Counted from the stretch's first letter, positions 51,624-61,193 are shown. The stretch is DNA of 64,000 nucleotides from Pannonibacter sp051860505 (GCF_051860505.1 NZ_JBHYDX010000014.1:62001-126000), one strand, 5' to 3'. The notes: generated by a model not told the origin, from the letters alone. Program-made: numbers and translations.

Positions 51624-54367
51624 GCGGCAACTCCCATTTCACCCGAGAACACATCCTTGAGAGCAGCGATCAGACCCGGACGGTCGAACTTCGCCACATA
51701 ATCGTCGAAACCTGCCTGGCGGCCGCGTTCGATCGAGGCCGGCGTAACCATGGCCGACAGGGCCAGGACCGGCATCTTGCGGAAGCGCGGATCGCGGCGC
51801 AGGGCCTCGCAGAACTCGAAGCCGTTGACACGCGGCATCTCGATGTCACTGACCACGGCCTGGAACTCGACGCCGCTTTCGAGCACTTCGAAGGCTTCGT
51901 CCGGACCATCGCAGGTGGTGACGTCATAGCCGGCGGCTTTCAGCACCGGGGTCAGCATGTTGCGGAAGAAGGCCGAGTCATCGACGAAGAGGATCTTCTT
52001 CGTCAGCGAACGGATGTCCATCTCCTTGCGCATGAACCAGTCCTCGAAGGCCTGCGGCAGGTAGTAGCCGAGGTCGAGAATTTCAGTTGCGCGTTCCTTG
52101 ATGACTGCCGAGCCGAGGATACCCGGACGCTCGGAGCCAACTTCGATGTGCAGGCGCTCTTCGACAATGTCGACGATCTCGTCAACCACCAGGCCCATGG
52201 AGCGGCCGCTGTCGGAGAACACCAGCATCGGCTGGGTGCCTTCGACCTTGTGATGGTCGCCTTCGTTGACATAGACGAGCGGCATCAGCGAACCGCGGTA
52301 CTGGACCAGATCGCGGCCGTTGGAGCGTTCGATCTTGGAGACCTCGAACTCTTCCAGACGCGTGACCAGGGACAGCGGCACGGCCTTCGGCTCCGGCGCA
52401 CCGGCGCGGAACAGCAGCAGCGAGATCGGCTTCTGGCCTTCGCCGGCAACGCGGCGGTTCTCATCGGCTTCCTCGTTCTGCTCAGCAACCGCACTCGAGG
52501 CCTGGCTCGCCATCGCGGAGGCGATGCCGTTCGGATCGATGATCATGATCACCGAGCCATCGCCGAGGATGGTGTTGCCGGAGAACATGTTGAGGTTGCG
52601 CAGCATCGAGGACATCGGCTTGACGACGATTTCCTCGGTGTGGAAGACGCCGTCGACGACAACGCCGAAGGTCTGGCTGCCAACCTGCATGACAACGATG
52701 AAGCCGTTGTCGTCGTTGATCGCCTTCTCGGCGTCCTCGCCTTCATAGGTGCCCAGCAACTGCGACAGATGCAGCAGCGGCAGCAGCTTGTTGCGCAGAC
52801 GCAGGACCGGCGTGTTCTTGATCCGCTCGATGCGATGTTCGGAGTTGGTCTGGACGCGGACCAGTTCCACCACCGACAGCTGCGGGATCGCAAACCGGTC
52901 ACCGCCGGCCTCGACGATCAGCGTCGAGACAATGGCAAGGGTGAGCGGGATCTTGATGATGAAGCTGGAGCCCTTGCCCGGCGTCGAGCGCAGGTCAACG
53001 GTACCACCGATCAGCTCGATGTTGTTGCGCACCACGTCCATGCCGACGCCGCGGCCAGAGACGCTGGTAACAGCAGCGGCCGTGGAGAAGCCTGCCGCGA
53101 AGATGTAGCGATGGATCTGCGCATCGGTCATCTTGTCGACTTCAGCTTCAGTCGCGAGCCCACGCTCGATGACCTTGGCCTTGATCTTCTCGACGTCGAG
53201 ACCCTTACCGTCGTCCTTCACCTCGATGATGATATGGCCGCCTTCATGATAGGCCGCCAAGGTGATGAAGCCCTTTTCCGGCTTGCCGGCAGCACGGCGG
53301 ACCGCCGGCATTTCGAGGCCGTGGTCGGCCGAGTTGCGGACCATGTGGGTCAGCGGGTCCTTGATCATTTCAAGGACCTGGCGGTCGAGTTCGGTCTCGG
53401 CGCCAATCATTTCGAGTTCGATTGGCTTGCCGAGTTCCTGGCTCAGGTCGCGGACGATGCGCGGCAGCTTCTGCCAGGCATTGCCGATCGGCTGCATGCG
53501 GGTCTTCATGACGCCTTCCTGCAGCTCGGCCGTCACGTTGGACAGACGCTGCAGCGGCACCTTGAATTCGCTGTCTTCATGACGGCGCACGATTTCCAGG
53601 AGCTGGTTGCGGGTCAGCACCAGCTCGGAGACCATGGTCATCAGGTGTTCGAGGGTTTCGACGGCGACGCGGATCGACTGGTTCGACACGCCACCACCGG
53701 CAGCAGCTTTCTTGTCGGCTTTGTCGTCGTGATCGTCATCCTTCAGCGCGGCAGCCGCGCGCGGCGCAGGCTTCTGGGCCTTCGGAGCCGGCGTTTCTAC
53801 AACGGCCTCAACCGGAGCGGCAACCTCGACCTCGATTTCCGTTTCCCGGAACGCGCGTTCCAGTTCATCAAGGGAGACCTCACCAGGGCGCAGGGCGCGC
53901 TCAAGCGACTGGTCGGGAACCTGAATGGCCGGTTCGGGCACGACTGGTGCAGGTGCCGCCGCCTTCACGGGAGCCACAGCGGGCTTCTCCGCGCTCATCG
54001 ACATGCGTTCCAGTTCGGAAATCAGGTCGCTGTCATCGCCCTGCGGTTCCTCGCCCTCGGCAGCTTCCAGGTCGGCCAGGATCTCCTTGATCCGGTCGAT
54101 GGAATTGAGGATCAGCGAAACCGCTTCCGGGGTCACCGGCACGCCGTCGCGGAACTTGCCCATCAGGGTTTCCGCAGCGTGCGCGATCCCTTCGAGGCGG
54201 GGGAGACCGAGGAAGCCGCACGTACCTTTGATGGTGTGTACCAGACGGAAGATATTATCCAGAATGGTGGCGTTGTTCGGCTCCTGCTCGAACTTGACGA
54301 GCTCAACGTCAACAACATCGAGACTTTCACTCGTCTCGGTCAGAAATTCTCTGAGGAGGTCGTCCAT
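51620..54367 (-). CDS. cheA: Hybrid chemotaxis histidine kinase CheA with second CheW-like and receiver domains
   Basis: Kinase of 915 aa. HPt domain at the N-terminus (phospho-His in VHTIKGTCGFLG, about residue 46), a linker rich in Ala/Pro/Glu (about 130-230), dimerisation and ATPase domains (VRNSADHGLE, DDGKGLD, FSTA, GRGVGMDVV), and a CheW-like domain (about 495-640). Unusually, a further CheW-like region (PISLLLFRAG, about 665-790) and a C-terminal receiver (ILFVDDSAFFRNML, Asp in VSDIEMPRVNGFEF) follow. The receiver is 100 residues and looks complete. ATG at 54367 has a weak GCAGG; a GTG nine bases upstream is the alternative. First gene of the che unit after chpT. Confidence 0.93.
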   Translation of the reverse strand: MDDLLREFLTETSESLDVVDVELVKFEQEPNNATILDNIFRLVHTIKGTCGFLGLPRLEGIAHAAETLMGKFRDGVPVTPEAVSLILNSIDRIKEILADLEAAEGEEPQGDDSDLISELERMSMSAEKPAVAPVKAAAPAPVVPEPAIQVPDQSLERALRPGEVSLDELERAFRETEIEVEVAAPVEAVVETPAPKAQKPAPRAAAALKDDDHDDKADKKAAAGGGVSNQSIRVAVETLEHLMTMVSELVLTRNQLLEIVRRHEDSEFKVPLQRLSNVTAELQEGVMKTRMQPIGNAWQKLPRIVRDLSQELGKPIELEMIGAETELDRQVLEMIKDPLTHMVRNSADHGLEMPAVRRAAGKPEKGFITLAAYHEGGHIIIEVKDDGKGLDVEKIKAKVIERGLATEAEVDKMTDAQIHRYIFAAGFSTAAAVTSVSGRGVGMDVVRNNIELIGGTVDLRSTPGKGSSFIIKIPLTLAIVSTLIVEAGGDRFAIPQLSVVELVRVQTNSEHRIERIKNTPVLRLRNKLLPLLHLSQLLGTYEGEDAEKAINDDNGFIVVMQVGSQTFGVVVDGVFHTEEIVVKPMSSMLRNLNMFSGNTILGDGSVIMIIDPNGIASAMASQASSAVAEQNEEADENRRVAGEGQKPISLLLFRAGAPEPKAVPLSLVTRLEEFEVSKIERSNGRDLVQYRGSLMPLVYVNEGDHHKVEGTQPMLVFSDSGRSMGLVVDEIVDIVEERLHIEVGSERPGILGSAVIKERATEILDLGYYLPQAFEDWFMRKEMDIRSLTKKILFVDDSAFFRNMLTPVLKAAGYDVTTCDGPDEAFEVLESGVEFQAVVSDIEMPRVNGFEFCEALRRDPRFRKMPVLALSAMVTPASIERGRQAGFDDYVAKFDRPGLIAALKDVFSGEMGVAA

Positions 54368-54499
54368 AGCCTGCACTCACCCGACGTTTACTGGTTCCGC
54401 GCCCCAAAGGACGGCTGGACCGGGATGTCCATGAGTGAAGGGTGGCCTTAAACAGTTAAGATAGGTTGAAACAAACAGGTCGCCATGAACCTGTTTTTG

Positions 54500-55141
54500 T
54501 CATGACTGACGTGCGGTAAGCCTGACGAGGTCCTCGTCTTTCACGAGCTCAATGGTCATCCCGCACTCGCGTGCAAGCAAAAGTGTGTAAATAGGCTGAA
54601 CAGAGTGCGCATCGACACGTTCAGGCTCTTCACCGCCCAATGTGGCCTGCATTCCCAGAGGAATCCTCGGGTTTACACCCTTGGCGGTCAGTTCAAAGTT
54701 CGGCTTGGACGGTTCACCTGTCATGCGGATAACGATTTCGCCGCCGCGCGGAACGCACTGGTTGGCAATCAAGAGCAAGTTTAGCAAAAGTTTAACCAGG
54801 TTCTTCGGCATCAGGTGCCGGTCGACCTGCCAGTTGAGATTTGACTTCTCGTTCTCCATCAGTGCCGTCGCAACCGACTGGGCATCCCCCAGGTCGATCT
54901 CGGCGCCAGCAGAGCCGGCTGCGCCAAAAGCAAGGCGGGCAAACTGAAGCTTGGCCGACGCCTGACGCGCGCTCTTGCGGATCAGGTCCATGGCGAATTC
55001 GCGCATGTCTCCCGCATTGTCATCATCCAGCACTTCGAGGCCGTTGATGATCGCGCCCACGGGAGAAATGATGTCGTGGCAGATCCGGCTGGAGACCAGC
55101 GCCGCGAGGTCGAGCGAGGTGAGGTCTTTGAGTTCGGACAT
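54500..55141 (-). CDS. chpT: Histidine phosphotransferase ChpT
   Basis: Phosphotransferase of 213 aa that relays phosphate from the CckA kinase to CtrA. The phospho-acceptor is the His of SSRICHDIISPVGAI, followed by the four-helix dimerisation region and a degenerate HATPase-like domain. The signature fits ChpT of alphaproteobacteria, not a true kinase. Its ATG at 55141 follows a weak site. CtrA is in the same window, so the relay's last two members lie 7 kb apart. A 132-bp gap separates it from cheA. Confidence 0.93.
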   Translation of the reverse strand: MSELKDLTSLDLAALVSSRICHDIISPVGAIINGLEVLDDDNAGDMREFAMDLIRKSARQASAKLQFARLAFGAAGSAGAEIDLGDAQSVATALMENEKSNLNWQVDRHLMPKNLVKLLLNLLLIANQCVPRGGEIVIRMTGEPSKPNFELTAKGVNPRIPLGMQATLGGEEPERVDAHSVQPIYTLLLARECGMTIELVKDEDLVRLTARQS

Positions 55142-55237
55142 GCGTGTCAGTCTCCGGGTCTGCGAAAGCCGTAGGGTGATTCGCTGCTGCGAGGCAGAGG
55201 GTTACACAGCCCTGCGCGCCCTGCCAAGCGCGCGGCC

Positions 55238-55777
55238 TTAATTGCGCGGCAGACAGCCAGTCTTCGCGGCATTTGCCTGTGCATCGGCAATCGCGGTTTC
55301 CCGTTCGACGAGGAACAGGAAACGATTGACGACAGTGTGGAAGAAGTAGAGCCGGTCTTCAATCACCACGAAGATCGACGGGTTGCCCGCGGTCGCATAC
55401 CCCTCCGCCAGCCCATAGGCGCCGCATCCGGCAAACTGTGGTGCATAGACCTCCGGCGCGCGCTCAAAAGCCGCCTTGTTGCCCTCGTTGAGAAACAGCC
55501 AACGTGCACCGCGCCAGGAGTATTCCAGCCTCGGCTCCCCCATGCGCGGTCGCCTGTCGACAAAAAACGCAACAGGATCATAGCCGCCGATGGCATAGCC
55601 GGTGACGGGGTCCGCCAGGAAATAGGCTGGACGGGCGTCGGCGATGTTGGGAAGGCCCAACGCCAAAGCAAGAACTGTCGCCAGAAACCAATCAGTAGCG
55701 CGCAACCGGACACCGCGCTGCACGCGATTACGGAGCGTCGGCCACAGGTTGGTCAGAATTAGTCTACACTCTGCCAT
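55238..55777 (-). CDS. YHS-domain exported protein
   Basis: A 179-aa protein with an N-terminal hydrophobic segment (WFLATVLALALGLPNIADA, about residues 29-47) and a YHS-like domain. The metal-type signature is DPVTGYAIGGYDPVAFFVD followed by YSWRGARWLFLNEGNKAAFERAP. YHS domains bind metals in copper-handling proteins; the residues here are incomplete, so binding is unproven. It is divergent from the eipA-type gene. ATG at 55777 is chosen without a strong ribosome site; a start nearer the hydrophobic segment is possible. Confidence 0.75.
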   Translation of the reverse strand: MAECRLILTNLWPTLRNRVQRGVRLRATDWFLATVLALALGLPNIADARPAYFLADPVTGYAIGGYDPVAFFVDRRPRMGEPRLEYSWRGARWLFLNEGNKAAFERAPEVYAPQFAGCGAYGLAEGYATAGNPSIFVVIEDRLYFFHTVVNRFLFLVERETAIADAQANAAKTGCLPRN

Positions 55778-56024
55778 TGATTCGGGTCTGAATTTCCAAT
55801 GAAGCCATCACGACTCGCAGCAAATTGAACATAGCATGCCGGAACGGACCGGGCCGGAACAAGTCACGCAAGGCCGCAGCAAGGTAGCCATGCAAGGCTT
55901 GCTCTCTCCCGGCCAGGCAACAGGCCCCGCAACCGTCTGCACGCACCCGGCACAGGGCGTATAGATGTCCTGGCTTTGGTCCGGCGCAGGCCGGACTGAC
56001 GCCACCAGTAGGAGACTTGCAAGG

Positions 56025-56687
56025 ATGCGCCACCCGACCACACATCACACTGCCAAAGTGGCGAACCTCAATGGCACCGGAACCACCGGCACCGTGAAGA
56101 TCCACCGGGCACGGCCATTCTGGCCGTTCGCGGCCGTCGCCTATGTCCTGTGCCTGGTGTTCGGGATCCAGGCAGCCGTGGCCCAGTCGACCGCTCCAGG
56201 CAACACCAACTACAGTCAGGAGGAGATTGTCGACGCCGGTCACCGTTTCTTCGGCTCTGTCTCCGGCGGTCTTGCATCCGTGATCGAGAATGCTTTCAAA
56301 AGCTACGGCCAACCGAACGGCTATATCCTCGGCGAGGAGGGATCCGGCGCGCTTATCGCCGGCGCACGCTATGGCGAGGGAGATCTCTTCACGCGCAACG
56401 CGGGCAATCACAAGGTGTTCTGGCAAGGCCCGTCGATCGGCTGGGATTTCGGCGGTGACGGCGCGCGCGTCATGATGCTGATCTACAACTTGCCGAATGT
56501 CGAGGCGATGTACCAGCGCTACGCTGGCGTCAATGGTTCTGCTTATCTCATCGGCGGCTTTGGCATGACAGTCCTGAACAACAACAACATCCTGGTCGTA
56601 CCGGTAAAGGCCGGAGTCGGCGCACGCCTTGGACTGAACATCGGCTATCTGAAGTTTACCCAGCAGCCGACCTGGAACCCCTTCTGA
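56025..56687 (+). CDS. eipA: Envelope protein of the DUF1134 family (EipA)
   Basis: A 220-aa exported protein. After a long N-region (about 32 residues) comes a hydrophobic segment (FWPFAAVAYVLCLVFGIQAAVAQ), then the DUF1134 barrel with landmarks VDAGHRFFGSVSGGLASVIE, GALIAGARYGEGDLF and LIGGFGMTVLN. EipA in Brucella is a periplasmic envelope-stress protein whose transcription is activated by CtrA; CtrA is encoded in this window. ATG at 56025 has GGAG at 56011. The 247-bp upstream gap shows no clear CtrA site. Confidence 0.83.
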   Translation: MRHPTTHHTAKVANLNGTGTTGTVKIHRARPFWPFAAVAYVLCLVFGIQAAVAQSTAPGNTNYSQEEIVDAGHRFFGSVSGGLASVIENAFKSYGQPNGYILGEEGSGALIAGARYGEGDLFTRNAGNHKVFWQGPSIGWDFGGDGARVMMLIYNLPNVEAMYQRYAGVNGSAYLIGGFGMTVLNNNNILVVPVKAGVGARLGLNIGYLKFTQQPTWNPF

Positions 56688-56820
56688 GAGACCAGGCGGT
56701 AGGAACCGGATTGGATGCGGCGGCCCCCAATTAGCCGCCTCGCCCCCCTTGGCCTGCGCCCTGCCCTCGGGTAATCATGGGTGGCAGCGGGTCGGTCCGG
56801 TACCGGGCCCGGACGAGCCG

Positions 56821-58149
56821 ATGAGGCAGCGCGTGATCGAAGCGGCGATGTATGCATTCCTGGGGTTTCTGGCGGCAGGGCTGCTGGCACTCCTGATTTT
56901 GCCTGCTGTCTGGCGCCGGGCCGTGCGGCTGACACGTGATGCTGTCCTGGCAACGCATCCCTCGACCTATCGCGAAGTCAAAGCAGCACAGGACGCCTTG
57001 CGCGCCGAAGCGGCTCTGACCCATCGCCGGCTGGAGCGCGAGCTGGACCGGCTGAAGGCACAGGCCGCAAAAGCCCGGGCGGAGGCTGGAAAGTACCTGC
57101 CAGAACGTCTCGCGCTGCAGACCCAGCGCAATGAATTGTCCGAACACCGCCGTGAAGTAGATGCATTGCTTGCAGCGCAGACGGACGAAAACAGGCAACT
57201 GCGTGAAGATCTGACCCTTGCCCGAACGGAAGCCAACGAACTGGCTGCAAGCCTGAAACAGGCTGAGACCGAGGTTGCCGACTTGCTCCAGTTGCTAGAC
57301 TCGCGCCGTGGCACCAGTTCAGATCCGCTTGCCGCCGCAACGATTTCCGCGCTTGAGGCCCAGATCGCCAGCCTGCAGCGCCAGTTGGCAAGCCGTACAC
57401 CTACGGCAACGCAAATGCCCGCGCCACCGGTCGAGGCATTGGCCGACCAGATACAACCCGATGCCGACATGGTCAGGCTGCGCCGCAGCATCGCCCGGCT
57501 CGAGAGCGAGCTGATGGACCGGGAGACCGACTTCATCGCCGCGCAGGCCGATGTTGCCCGGCTCACCCTGCAGCTCGATCTGGCAGGCGGTCTGCCGGAC
57601 GGACTTGTGGCGCAGATGGACCAGACCCTCAAGGAAACCGCACGCGAGAATGCAAAGCTGGCAGCGCGGGCGGCCGCACAGGACCGGGCCCTGGCCAAGA
57701 CCCGTGCCGAAATCGCGCGCCTGACGAGCGAACTTGCCACCAGCCCGGCCGTGACAGCTTTGCGAGACGAACTGAAGGCGCTGGCCGGATCGGTGATTGC
57801 GGCAAGGACAGAGCAGCCCGAAGACGAAAAGCCCAAGACGACGCGCAGCCGAAAAGCTGCCGGAAAGGCTGCGACGCTGACCGAGGCAACGCCAGCCCCG
57901 ACGACACCTGCAACGGCCGCAAGGCTGTCCGCTGTCGAGATCGCCGGACGGATCGTGCGGGCGAGTACAGCGGCACGTGAAGCCCTGTCGGTCTCAACCG
58001 CCCCGCAGACAGACCAGCCGGGCGCCAACGCAAAACCGCAGCGCGCAGCGAAGGCTGCAGACCAGGCCGGTCCTGATAAATCGGGCCAGGCCAATCAGGA
58101 ACAAGCCCCGCGCGAAGGCCGCTCAGGAAAGAAGCAGATCGTCGCCTGA
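56821..58149 (+). CDS. Membrane-anchored coiled-coil protein, unknown function
   Basis: A 442-aa protein not recognised. One N-terminal membrane segment (MYAFLGFLAAGLLALLILP, about residues 10-28) is followed by long coiled coils (about 55-150 and 215-330, rich in Ala/Arg/Glu/Leu heptads) and a low-complexity, basic tail of about 110 residues rich in Ala, Lys, Thr and Pro. The layout suggests a spacer or scaffold at the membrane. The start at 56821 has an ATGAGGCAGC context and no clear ribosome site. It is separate from eipA (133 bp) with no obvious partner. Confidence 0.7.
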   Translation: MRQRVIEAAMYAFLGFLAAGLLALLILPAVWRRAVRLTRDAVLATHPSTYREVKAAQDALRAEAALTHRRLERELDRLKAQAAKARAEAGKYLPERLALQTQRNELSEHRREVDALLAAQTDENRQLREDLTLARTEANELAASLKQAETEVADLLQLLDSRRGTSSDPLAAATISALEAQIASLQRQLASRTPTATQMPAPPVEALADQIQPDADMVRLRRSIARLESELMDRETDFIAAQADVARLTLQLDLAGGLPDGLVAQMDQTLKETARENAKLAARAAAQDRALAKTRAEIARLTSELATSPAVTALRDELKALAGSVIAARTEQPEDEKPKTTRSRKAAGKAATLTEATPAPTTPATAARLSAVEIAGRIVRASTAAREALSVSTAPQTDQPGANAKPQRAAKAADQAGPDKSGQANQEQAPREGRSGKKQIVA

Positions 58150-58260
58150 AAGGAAAATCGCGGAGAGGGAAATCGCACACAGGCGCATGTTCCCGGCCGG
58201 TTCGGACACACGGGACCAGTCAGGTCAAACCCGCGCGCACTTAAAGTTTCCGGAAGGGAA

Positions 58261-58335
58261 TGGTACTCCCAAGGGGAATCGAACCCCTGTTTCCGCCGTG
58301 AGAGGGCAGCGTCCTGACCGCTAGACGATGGGAGC
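58261..58335 (-). tRNA. tRNA-Glu (anticodon CTC)
   Basis: 75 bases folding as a cloverleaf. The acceptor stem begins GCTCCCA and pairs with TGGGAGT, the anticodon loop is CTCTCAC (anticodon CTC), the T-loop is GGTTCGATTCC and the terminal CCA is encoded. One G-U pair closes the acceptor stem. It is a Glu acceptor by anticodon and by similarity to standard tRNA-Glu. Confidence 0.95.
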
Positions 58336-58488
58336 GGCTGCAACAGGCAAAGCCATATCGTTGCGAGACGGCCCGTATAATTGTTTGCCGGCTGCAAGGC
58401 AAGCGGTATTTCGGATCCGGAACTGGCCGCGGTGACGTCTCTTCCCTGCTGTCTGGGCCTTGAGCCAGCTGCGTTCTCGCCCCCGCGC

Positions 58489-58590
58489 TGTCCCGGCCTT
58501 GTGCCGGGACCTGTGAGGGAACCGACAGCTTCTCCTCGAGCTTCAACGGTTCGCGAGCCTGACAGGTCCCGGCACAAGGCCGGGACGGCG
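58489..58590. repeat. Inverted family 3 REP-like pair
   Basis: Arms 58489-58513 and 58562-58590 are inverted copies of GTCCCGGCCTTGTGCCGGGAC, each itself a hairpin. A related pair lies at 63.56-63.67 kb. No gene is seen between the tRNA and 58696. Confidence 0.8.
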
Positions 58591-58696
58591 CGGAGGGCGA
58601 GGCTGAGCTGCGGCGAAGGCTTGGCCCGAACCGGGGCGCCGGAGTTGGTGTCGAGGTTTGGTGGCGAACCGCTGTTTTGCCGGAACTGCTTCGAGC

Positions 58697-59059
58697 TCAA
58701 GGCCTTGCGAGCGTTGTCCGGCCGATGACCTTTCCGGTGGCGGTGTCCAGGCGCTGGAGGACCGTCGTGGTCCCGTCCTGAACCAGCAAGTAAAGCACGC
58801 CATCTGACACGGACAGGCTGCGCACCTCGCCGGCAGTCTCGAGAGCAACGACATCCGGCCAGTTTCCATCCGGCACGTTGCCGACGGAATTGACCTTGTA
58901 GATGATTGCTGCCAAGAGGGCACAAACACCGGCGATCATGATCAGGGTCGAGCCGGCCACCAGCCGGCGCAGGCGCGTCTGGACACGCAGCACCGCAGGA
59001 TCCAGCGGCGCTTCCTCTCCGTTGCCCGGCTCGCGATCATCATAGGCAGACTTGGTCAT
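58697..59059 (-). CDS. Small single-membrane-segment protein, unknown function
   Basis: A 120-aa protein with an acidic N-terminal tail, one membrane segment (LVAGSTLIMIAGVCALLAAIIY, about residues 35-56) and a beta-rich soluble part (GEVRSLSVSDGVLYLLVQDG, TTTVLQRLDTATGKVIGRTTL). It resembles the small DUF6476-type proteins that lie beside rluD in alphaproteobacteria, an uncertain match. Its ATG overlaps that of rluD on the other strand (CATG), so promoter and ribosome sites of each gene lie in the other's coding region. Confidence 0.72.
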   Translation of the reverse strand: MTKSAYDDREPGNGEEAPLDPAVLRVQTRLRRLVAGSTLIMIAGVCALLAAIIYKVNSVGNVPDGNWPDVVALETAGEVRSLSVSDGVLYLLVQDGTTTVLQRLDTATGKVIGRTTLARP

Positions 59060-60107
59060 GACAGACAGCACTCCAGAACAGCCGGCGCTCGGGAACGACG
59101 CCGAAGACGGGCACGAGGACGCAGTTGCAGGCTTCGTAGCCGGGCCGGACGATGCGGGCAAGCGGCTGGATGCGGTTCTTGCCGCCCATTTCGCAGATCT
59201 CAGCCGCAACCGGCTGCAGAACCTCATCAAGGCCGGCGAGGTCTCAGTCAATGACAAGACGGTGAAGGAAGCCAAATACAAGGTTCAGGACGGCGACAGC
59301 CTGACCCTCACCCTGCCGGAACCCGAGGAACCGGAGCCGCAGGGCGAGAATATCCCGCTCGACATCGTCTATGAAGACGACGCCCTGATCGTCATCGACA
59401 AGCCGGCGGGGCTGGTGGTGCATCCAGGCGCCGGCAACTGGACAGGAACACTGGTCAATGCGCTGATCCACCATTGCGGCGACAGCCTGTCGGGCATCGG
59501 CGGCGTGCGGCGGCCCGGCATCGTGCACCGGCTGGACAAGGACACGTCCGGCCTGCTGGTGGTGGCCAAGACCGACCAGGCCCACAAGGGCCTGTCGGAA
59601 CAGTTTGCCGATCATGGCCGCACCGGCCCCCTGGAGCGGTCCTATCAGGCGCTGGTCTGGGGCGCGCCGGCCGCACTTCGGGGAACGGTCGATGCCAATC
59701 TTGCCCGGTCAGAACACAACCGGCAGAAGATCAACGTTGTGCGCACCAGCGGACGTCATGCCGTGACCCACTGGCAGGTGCAGGAACGTTTCGGCCCCGC
59801 CGACCAGCCCTCGCTCGCCGCGCTGGTGGAATGCATGCTGGAAACCGGCCGCACCCACCAGATCCGCGTGCACATGGCCCATGTCGGCCTGCCGCTGATC
59901 GGCGATCATGTTTATGGCGCCGGGTTCAAGACCAAAGCCAATCCCCTGCCCGAACCCCTGCGCTCGGAAGTGCTGAATTTCCCGCGCCAGGCGCTGCATG
60001 CCGGCCTGCTCGCCTTCGAGCATCCGGTGACCGGCGAGACCATGACTTTCGAGAGTGACATTCCGGCGGACTTCAAGGCCCTCCTGGACGCATTACGAAA
60101 ATTTTAG
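59058..60107 (+). CDS. rluD: Ribosomal large subunit pseudouridine synthase, RluA family (RluD-type)
   Basis: Makes pseudouridine in 23S rRNA; 349 aa. An S4-like domain is followed by the catalytic domain. The catalytic Asp is in HRLDKDTSGLLVVAKT; other family motifs are DKPAGLVVHPG, GRTHQIRVH and LIGDHVYG. The ATG at 59058 is chosen (the TTG at 59052 is an alternative) and overlaps the divergent gene's ATG. It lies 195 bp before rpoH, without an obvious promoter in between. RluC is a less likely assignment. Confidence 0.9.
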   Translation: MTDSTPEQPALGNDAEDGHEDAVAGFVAGPDDAGKRLDAVLAAHFADLSRNRLQNLIKAGEVSVNDKTVKEAKYKVQDGDSLTLTLPEPEEPEPQGENIPLDIVYEDDALIVIDKPAGLVVHPGAGNWTGTLVNALIHHCGDSLSGIGGVRRPGIVHRLDKDTSGLLVVAKTDQAHKGLSEQFADHGRTGPLERSYQALVWGAPAALRGTVDANLARSEHNRQKINVVRTSGRHAVTHWQVQERFGPADQPSLAALVECMLETGRTHQIRVHMAHVGLPLIGDHVYGAGFKTKANPLPEPLRSEVLNFPRQALHAGLLAFEHPVTGETMTFESDIPADFKALLDALRKF

Positions 60108-60302
60108 GTTCGGGCCTGTCCGCCCGGTCCTGTAATTGTCGCAATGCTGCTTATATCCTTGTCCATCGGCGAGCCTCGAACGGGACGCCGATGAACCGCG
60201 TTGCCGCAGGAAGACTGGCACAAGGCGCATCCCCGAACGTCCGCAGGAGGACAGGGAGCGGCCGCCAGTCGGGGGACGCCAGCCAAGAAGGGGGCGCATG
60301 TC

Positions 60303-61193
60303 ATGGCCCGGAATGTACCGATGCTTGTCGCCGGTGAAGGCGGCCTGAGCCGATATCTCGATGAAATCCGCCGGTTTCCAATGCTGGAGCCGCAGGAAGA
60401 ATACATGCTCGCCAAGCGCTACCGGGAGCATGACGATCCTGCCGCCGCCGAGAAACTGGTCAATTCGCACCTGCGCCTCGTGGCCAAGATCGCCATGGGG
60501 TACCGGGGCTACGGCCTTCCGATCGGCGAAGTCGTTTCGGAAGGCAATGTCGGCCTGATGCAGGCGGTCAAGCGCTTCGAACCCGAACGCGGCTTCCGCC
60601 TTGCCACCTATGCCATGTGGTGGATCAAGGCCGCGATCCAGGAGTACATCCTGCGCTCGTGGTCGCTGGTCAAGATGGGCACGACCGCCAACCAGAAGCG
60701 GCTGTTCTTCAACCTGCGCCGCCTCAAAAGCAAGATCCAGGCCCTGAACGAAGGCGACCTGAAGCCGGAACAGGTGCAGGAAATTGCGACCAAGCTGGGC
60801 GTGTCGGAGGAGGAAGTCGTGTCGATGAACCGGCGCCTCGGCGGCGATGCCTCGCTGAATGCGCCGATCCGGTCGGCGGAGGCGGAAAGCGGCGAGTGGC
60901 AGGACTGGCTTGTCGACGAAAGCGACAGCCAGGAGACCCTGCTTGCCAACCAGGAAGAACTCGACCAGCGCCGCAAGCTGCTGTCCGATGCAATGGACGT
61001 GCTCAACGAGCGTGAACGGCGCATCTTCGAAGCCCGCCGGCTGTCCGAAGAACCGATGACCCTCGAAGATCTTTCGGCGGAATTCGGCGTCAGCCGCGAG
61101 CGGGTGCGCCAGATCGAGGTGCGCGCTTTCGAGAAGGTTCAGAAGGCTGTCCAGAAAAGCGCCCGTGCCCTGGAGCAATCGTTGCTGAACTGA
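60303..61193 (+). CDS. rpoH: RNA polymerase heat-shock sigma factor RpoH
   Basis: Sigma-70 family factor of 296 aa, sigma-32 type. It begins MARNVPMLVAGEGGLSRYLDEIR, and the RpoH box (QKRLFFNLRR, about residue 140) is present. Region 2.4 includes GFRLATYAMWWIKAAIQEYILR and region 4 EFGVSRERVRQIEVRAFEKVQ. ATG at 60303 matches the family start; the 195-bp leader 60108-60302 has no structure I could call. Regulated turnover by chaperones is expected. Confidence 0.95.
   Translation: MARNVPMLVAGEGGLSRYLDEIRRFPMLEPQEEYMLAKRYREHDDPAAAEKLVNSHLRLVAKIAMGYRGYGLPIGEVVSEGNVGLMQAVKRFEPERGFRLATYAMWWIKAAIQEYILRSWSLVKMGTTANQKRLFFNLRRLKSKIQALNEGDLKPEQVQEIATKLGVSEEEVVSMNRRLGGDASLNAPIRSAEAESGEWQDWLVDESDSQETLLANQEELDQRRKLLSDAMDVLNERERRIFEARRLSEEPMTLEDLSAEFGVSRERVRQIEVRAFEKVQKAVQKSARALEQSLLN

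Noticed and set aside
52148..54451. 767-codon open frame opposite cheA
   Set aside because: CheA motifs are complete on the minus strand; the plus frame is a codon-bias artefact rich in Asp/His/Gln/Arg.
54448..54459. TTAA-N4-TTAA between chpT and cheA as a CtrA site
   Set aside because: The spacing is 4 rather than 7 and the sequence is a short palindrome; too weak to call, although CtrA control of cheA is plausible.
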